NCBI GenBank assembly: GCA_033296885.1
Contig: MU863939.1
Location: 1-64,000, forward strand
Source: Triangularia verruculosa
Taxonomy: Eukaryota; Ascomycota; Sordariomycetes; Sordariales; Podosporaceae
Direction: 5' to 3'
Length of the DNA: 64,000 nt
Positions 59,097 to 64,000 of the stretch are shown piece by piece. A model generated the notes under the pieces. The model was given only the letters and a program-made list of their open reading frames with translations, made no database searches and was not told the origin of the DNA. Made by a program: the position numbers and the translations under genes. Every line of letters starts with the position of its first letter. Position 1 is the first letter of the stretch.

Positions 59097-60077
59097 GGTC
59101 GGTAAAATATCAAGAAGTAAGGGCTCGACGAGAGATGTAGTTCGTTTTGTATTTAAAAGCCATCTTTGTTCTGTTTTTCCTTATCTTTTGTGGACAAATC
59201 TCACCCTAGATCTTTCAACATGTTCGTTTCGCCCTTCATCATCCCGCTGTGATTCTTCAACGCCTATTGGCTCATGTCGAGGCTTGCCAAGGAAGAAGTT
59301 GCACGTGCGAGCGGACGAGCCGCCAAAAATAGAGAAGGTGGAGACCCTTATGGGGCCTTTGTTAGCGCCGTTGCGGAGAGACTGCAGTTTGCCGCGACGA
59401 TTCGCTCAGAACCAGTCTTTCTTCAATTCACTGTGTTGACAGCAGAACCATGGCGCGCCTAGGGTTTTCGGGCGGCTGCTCAAACTACCAATCTCATCTC
59501 TGGTGGCGTCTCGTCAAATCGGTTCACTCTGTCGCGGCGAACGGTTACACGCGGATCGCCCAGACAGACAGCTCAGAGATCCGAAGACAGATTCGGAGCA
59601 TCGATTAGTCGCAAGTCACCGTGTCCGTGGTGATGATCCAGAAACCCTGTAACACCATGGTGTTGTAAAAATGACATATAAAAGTGGCGGCTCCCAAACC
59701 GTGTCACCAGGAGCTTCATTGTTCTATTTGAGATAGACTCACAAAGCTGCATTGTTTCCTTTTTTCCTCGTTTCTATTTTTCCTATTCAGTCAGGTGCTC
59801 CTATTCCTTTTCCTATTGTTGGAGTGGTGAATCAAAGGCGTTGTCGCAGGGTTATTGTTTCACTTGTTTCCTTTGTGGTTCATCGACTGGATATAACTGT
59901 CACTTCTCATCATCTTGACTGCCAGCCTACACCACCAACCAACAACGCCATCCAGCAACGTGTGTCTGAGACAACACCTTTTCCTTGACTCTTTTCTTTT
60001 TTCTATTTGATAATTCTCGATACCGTTTCCTTTTCACGAAAATACGTTTTCCTTGACAAACACACCCATCTATCAAA
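59097..60077. other. Intergenic region
   Basis: No supported gene; a 62-residue frame at 59274-59462 is too weak to call. Right end holds TATAAAA at 59677-59683, about 395 bases before the Fig1-like ATG, and a long T/C-rich leader. Confidence 0.4.
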
Positions 60078-60935
60078 ATGGTTGTCATGAAGCTCGCAAA
60101 GATGTTCCTGCTGCGTAAGTCTCTTCTCTTCCTTTGCTAACTGACAGGATCTTTCACTAACAATCCCACAGCCAAGGGCACCGGGCTCATCCGTTACATC
60201 CCCTATCTCTTCATCATCCCTGTCATCGTCTTCCACGCCCTGGCCTTGACCGGCTGTGTAAGCACCTCTCCGGGAATCCCCAACATCTACGTCGTCTCCC
60301 TCCGCTCCGCCGAGCTCGCAAACTCCAACAACACCGATCTCGACGTCCAGGTCCGCATCGGCTACTTTGGCATGTGCGGCATCAGCGAAGATCACACCCT
60401 CTGCGGAACCGTCTCGGGCCGCGACGTCGAGGACCTCTCCGCCACCCTGTTCCCTGCCGCGACCGCCTCAAACAACACCCTCCTCAAGAACGAGATCACT
60501 GATCTGATCACCACCGCTCAGGACCTCCAGACTGAGATTTTTATTTCGATCCTTGCCGGTGCCGCCGTCTTGTTCATCGTCGGCCTTGTTGCGCTGTTCT
60601 TCTTCAAGAGGGACAGGAAGAAGAATGGTGTCGAGTGGTATGAGCAGGGGAAGTGGAGCAAGATTGTCAAGAGGGGCACCTATGGCGCGCTGTTCCTGTC
60701 GGCTGCCATGACGTTTGCGTCTGCGCTTGCTACCAGCCAGAGTGCGGGTGCGCTTCAGATCACGAGCGCGGTGATGGAGAACGCGTCGGTTCTGATCAAG
60801 ACTGGGACGACGATCCAGGTGTTCCAGTGGATCGCCTTTGGGTTTGGGTTCTCCTTCGCGGCTGTGGTACCTTTCTTGGCTAAGCCCAGTGGGAGTGGAG
60901 AGGAGTATGTGGATAAGGAGGGGAATGCTGTCTAA
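60078..60935 (+). CDS. Fig1/SUR7-like four-TM membrane protein
   Basis: Two exons: 60078-60114 and 60172-60935, with donor GTAAGT and acceptor ACAG; 266 residues. Four hydrophobic segments are seen: IPYLFIIPVIVFHALAL near the N terminus, ISILAGAAVLFIVGLVALFFF, GALFLSAAMTFASALA, and FQWIAFGFGFSFAAVVPFLA near the end. The extracellular loop after TM1 contains GYFGMCGI...TLCG, the claudin-like Gly-x-Cys...Cys pattern seen in Fig1 and SUR7-type proteins, with Asn-rich N-glycosylation sites. Fig1 proteins regulate calcium influx and membrane fusion during mating; SUR7 proteins organise eisosomes. The sequence is closer to Fig1 by loop motif, but I hold this at family level. A short acidic cytosolic tail follows TM4. 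Confidence 0.75.
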
Positions 60936-61312
60936 GCCTTGATGACTTTAAAAGGGAGCCTTGGATACATCAGTGGTAACGCGATGCCGACTCTGGGCAG
61001 GTCTTGGGGCTTGGCGTCATGCGCTGGTGTAAGATAGGTGTATTGCTTCATATCATACACTAATGCCCGTTCCTGAGTAGCTTCGGGATTCCGATGATGC
61101 TAATAATACTTGGTTATTGGTTCCTTTAATATTTTTGTTGTCTGCTGATGAAGCGACTTGCATGTTAACAGTCTAAAGAAAGGCAAAATCTCTCATTAAA
61201 TTGACCCTACAAAAAGAATATCCCAAGCCAAGTTCTCAAAATCATCAGGGACCTACAAGCTCTTCTCACTCTAACACTCACTTCTCCATCTTCACCAACC
61301 CACAATCAAACT
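60936..61312. other. Convergent intergenic region
   Basis: 3' flanks of the Fig1-like gene and the P-type ATPase. Nothing else seen. Confidence 0.4.
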
Positions 61313-64000
61313 TCACCAAGCAACCCTCCCCCAGAACCCACTCGGATCCCTCCTGACCATCCACTTCCTCCCTTCATCCAGCAAGAGAATTCCCAGCCCA
61401 AAACACATTGGCAAAAACCAGTACTCAACCGGCACCTCCGCCGTCCCCAACACCCCCTGCAAGCTCGGGATATACAGCCAGAAAAATGCCATCACCAACG
61501 AAAACAGCACCGCCGGAAACAGATAATAATTCCTCGTGTCCTTGTTGAACAACGGCGGATGCTGAAAGATACTCAACCTCCTCGTCCTGACAGCCAACAA
61601 ATTGAACCATTGCCTTTTATCTATTGTCAGCAAACCCCACATCAGATCAAGGTAAGGAAAGGGGAGGGAGACTTACACCACAACCAGTGTAACAAAATAA
61701 ACCGAACTCGCCTCATTCAACCTCATCGCCACCTCCTCACTCGTCATCCCCTCCGGCACCCTCCCAAATCCAAACCACAACTGTCCAAACGCGATCCCCT
61801 TCCTCTCCAGGAACCAATAAGACATCGCAAACGCCACCACCGTCTCAATCACACCCACAAACCCATAGCTCTGCACAATCAACTTCCAGTCCACAAGCCT
61901 ATCAACCCCAACCTTTCTAGGCGGGCGCTTTAGCACATCCGCCTCCGGAGCTTCATACGCCAGCGCCGTAGCAGCCAGGCAATCCGTGAAACAGCAGATA
62001 ATAATCATCAAAAACGAGCTCAAAATCTGCGGCAGACCAAACGCGACATTCGTCATGATGGGCCAGAACTCGGCAAAGCTTCCTGCCGGGAGGAGGTAAG
62101 CGATGGTCTTCTTGAGGTTGTCGAACAGCACCCGACCGAACCGGACGGCTTCGACCACGCTGGAGAAGGATTCCAGCAGGACCATGTCGGCGGCTTCAAT
62201 GGCGATGTCGCTGCCGCCGCCGATGGCTATGCCAATGTCTGCTGCGCGGAGTGCGGGGGCGTCGTTAACGCCGTCGCCTGTCATGCCTACTACATGGCCG
62301 CGGTCTTGGAGTTCTCGGACGATGCGTAGCTTTTGCTCGGGTGTTGTTCGGGCAAAGACCACCTCGTTGTAAGACGAGACCAATGTGTCCCATTGGGTGC
62401 TGTTGAGGGTGATGAGGTCGGGGCCAGTCAACACGATGGACTTGGAGAGATCCTCCTCGCCTTCTTCAGATGGCGTGTGATCACCCTTGCGCTTTGTCTC
62501 GTCAGGTTCTCTTGACAGGGCACTGACATTTGCAACAGCGTTGTCCGGGTTGGTTATTATACCGCATTCCCTGGCGATAGCCTGAGCTGTGAGAGCAAAG
62601 TCACCGGTGACCATATACATTCGGATGCCTGCCGTCCGAAGAATCTTGACGACCTCCGGGATCTCAGGCCGGGGAGGATCGACGATAGCGACCAGTCCCA
62701 CAAGCGTGAGCCCAGTTTTGGCTTGTTCCAAGGTTTCCACCTCAAATGCAGCTGAAGAACAGGGAGATGACCTAAAAGAGCGCCGAGAAACCGCTTTGTG
62801 AGCGAGAAGCAACACGCGACGGCCCTGGGCTGACCAGTCGTTCTTGATGCGGTTGAACTTTTCTCTGATCTCAGGAGTCAGGGTCATAGCGACCCCTGAA
62901 CTGCCAGTAAAGTTGGTGCAGCGATCCATCAGAATTTCTGGGGCTCCCTTGACGGTCAAAAGTCTGGTGCACAGGGGTCAGCAACGGGATGACTGCTTTT
63001 GTGAAATCGAAAAGCTCACATATCACCAGGCTCAAAAATAGCCGCCGTGCCGTTTGGCAATGCCAAACTCAGCCCATCAGGATGCGTGTAGCCCAGAACC
63101 CGAATCATGAACTTGTTCTTGCTGTTGAAGGCGAGATTGAACTTGGTCGCCCAGCATCGTTTGAGTTCAGACACAGCACCTAAGCTCTCTGCGAAGCGCA
63201 GGATAGCCTGATCGGTAGCATCACCATGTATCTTCCGCTCACTGATCGGCAGGCTCCTTGTGGCGGCGTCGAACTCGCCAGCATTGCACAGCCCAGCAAC
63301 GCTCCGCAGTTGGTCTACAGCATTGCTGGCCATGTCGCCGTTGGTGAGACGCTCTGCAATAGCAACGTCACGAATGCCGTCTACCGTCACTTCTTGACCA
63401 CCAAGGGCACAGTCTGTGACGACCATCTTGTTCTGCAGATCTGATCAGTATCTCACTGCCAGAGGCAATTAGTAGATGGCACCAGCTTACTTCCGTCAGC
63501 GTCCCTGTCTTATCCGAGCAAATGACCGACACTGAACCAAGAGTCTCAACGGTCTTCAGAGACTTGCACAAGACCTTGTTCTTCCGCATCATGTTGGCGC
63601 TGATCGTCAAGCTAGCTATCAAGGCTACCGGCAAGCCTTCGGGAATGAAGGCGACGGCAACGGAGACACATGCGACAATCAGGTTGGGGACACTAATCCA
63701 GTCTGGATAAGTAGTTCTCAACCATGCCGCCCTGGCAGAAGATAGATTAGTACCAATGTAAGTAAAGATAAGGAAATAGAGAGGTTCATACCAGAGAACC
63801 ACAACCACAATGATCATAACGACCATGATGGAACAAATGACATAGACAAAGTTCAGAACCTCTCTCTCAAGAGGCGTCATGCCCTTCTTGGGCTCGTTGG
63901 TGAGCTTGGCAATACGCCCAAACACTGTCCTGTTGCCAGTAGCGACAACAACACCAATGCATGTACCAAAGGAGCAGTGAGTGCCTTGCAAACCAATGTT
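61313..64000 (-). CDS. P-type ATPase, Na+/K+-ATPase alpha-like (IIC), 5' end off the window
   Basis: Partial gene continuing beyond 64000. Visible exons: to 63792, 63731-63491, 63432-63020, 62963-61677 and 61613-61313. Intron 63791-63732 is in frame, with a TACTAAT branch point. Motifs: FIPEGLPVALIASLTI in TM4, the phosphorylation site VICSDKTGTLTENKM, the nucleotide-binding TVKGAPEILMDRC, MVTGDFALTAQAIA, GMTGDGVNDAPALRAAD, and C-terminal VVVQWFNLLAVRTRRLS and LLLDEGRKWMVRRDPSG, the last two close to the ends of Na+/K+-ATPase alpha chains. Fungal IIC pumps of this kind exist alongside ENA-type sodium pumps. Ten-TM layout is consistent. The N-terminal part with the actuator domain start is missing. 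Confidence 0.92.

Noticed and set aside
53640..59113. Many long antisense open frames under the polyketide synthase
   Set aside because: They overlap a fully supported synthase and carry no domains; shadows of codon bias.
1..64000. CRISPR arrays, prokaryotic operons, insertion sequences
   Set aside because: No regular spacer-repeat pattern, no transposase with terminal repeats, and the gene structure is eukaryotic.

Overview
This window is nuclear DNA of a filamentous ascomycete (Pezizomycotina, probably a Sordariomycete; the species cannot be named from the sequence alone). The evidence is many short GT-AG introns of about 50-100 nt with CTAAC/CTGAC-type branch points, a HET-domain gene, a NACHT-type STAND gene, a Zn2Cys6 regulator, a non-reducing polyketide synthase with a SAT starter domain, GPI-anchored serine/threonine-rich surface proteins and small cysteine-rich secreted proteins. 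All CDS coordinates below span first to last coding base including introns; inferred splice sites are in the evidence.

Layout, left to right. 0.6-9.5 kb: a GNAT acetyltransferase broken by an in-frame amber codon, a small cysteine-rich secreted protein, a HET-domain protein, a GPI-anchored cysteine protein, and a BIM1-like surface protein. 9.8-16.3 kb: housekeeping genes (NOB1 for 18S rRNA maturation, NOP10 of H/ACA snoRNPs) and a proline/serine-rich protein of unknown role. 19.2-20.9 kb: a C2H2 zinc-finger protein with a tandem SELMT-type repeat. 22.5-26.3 kb: a ruined FAD monooxygenase pseudogene next to an intact FAD/NAD(P) flavoprotein. 26.6-30.1 kb: two secreted proteins sharing the motif CEPHGDHWHC (one with four copies at an exact 36-residue period), flanking another small cysteine-rich secreted protein. 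30.7-36.3 kb: a three-finger C2H2 protein and a Rad5/Rad16-like SNF2 ATPase whose RING region has a +1 frame break. 36.7 kb: a possible tRNA-derived Pol III element. 37.1-45 kb: a 1187-residue NACHT protein with a C2H2 pair, a MYND-finger protein with a frame break, and a HeLo-like/triple-EH protein. 46.0-59.1 kb: a compact polyketide locus with a Zn2Cys6 regulator, a cytochrome P450 and a divergently transcribed SAT-KS-MAT-PT-ACP-ACP-TE synthase. 60-64 kb: a Fig1-like four-TM protein and a P-type Na+/K+-ATPase-like pump cut by the window edge.

Three themes tie the genes together: non-self recognition or cell death (HET, NACHT, HeLo-like protein), secreted cysteine/histidine-rich proteins that may bind metals or act as effectors, and secondary metabolism (PKS, P450, regulator). 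Several genes carry single lesions (amber codon, +1 shifts, missing acceptor AG). These may be real decay or sequence error, and resequencing or RNA data would separate the two.
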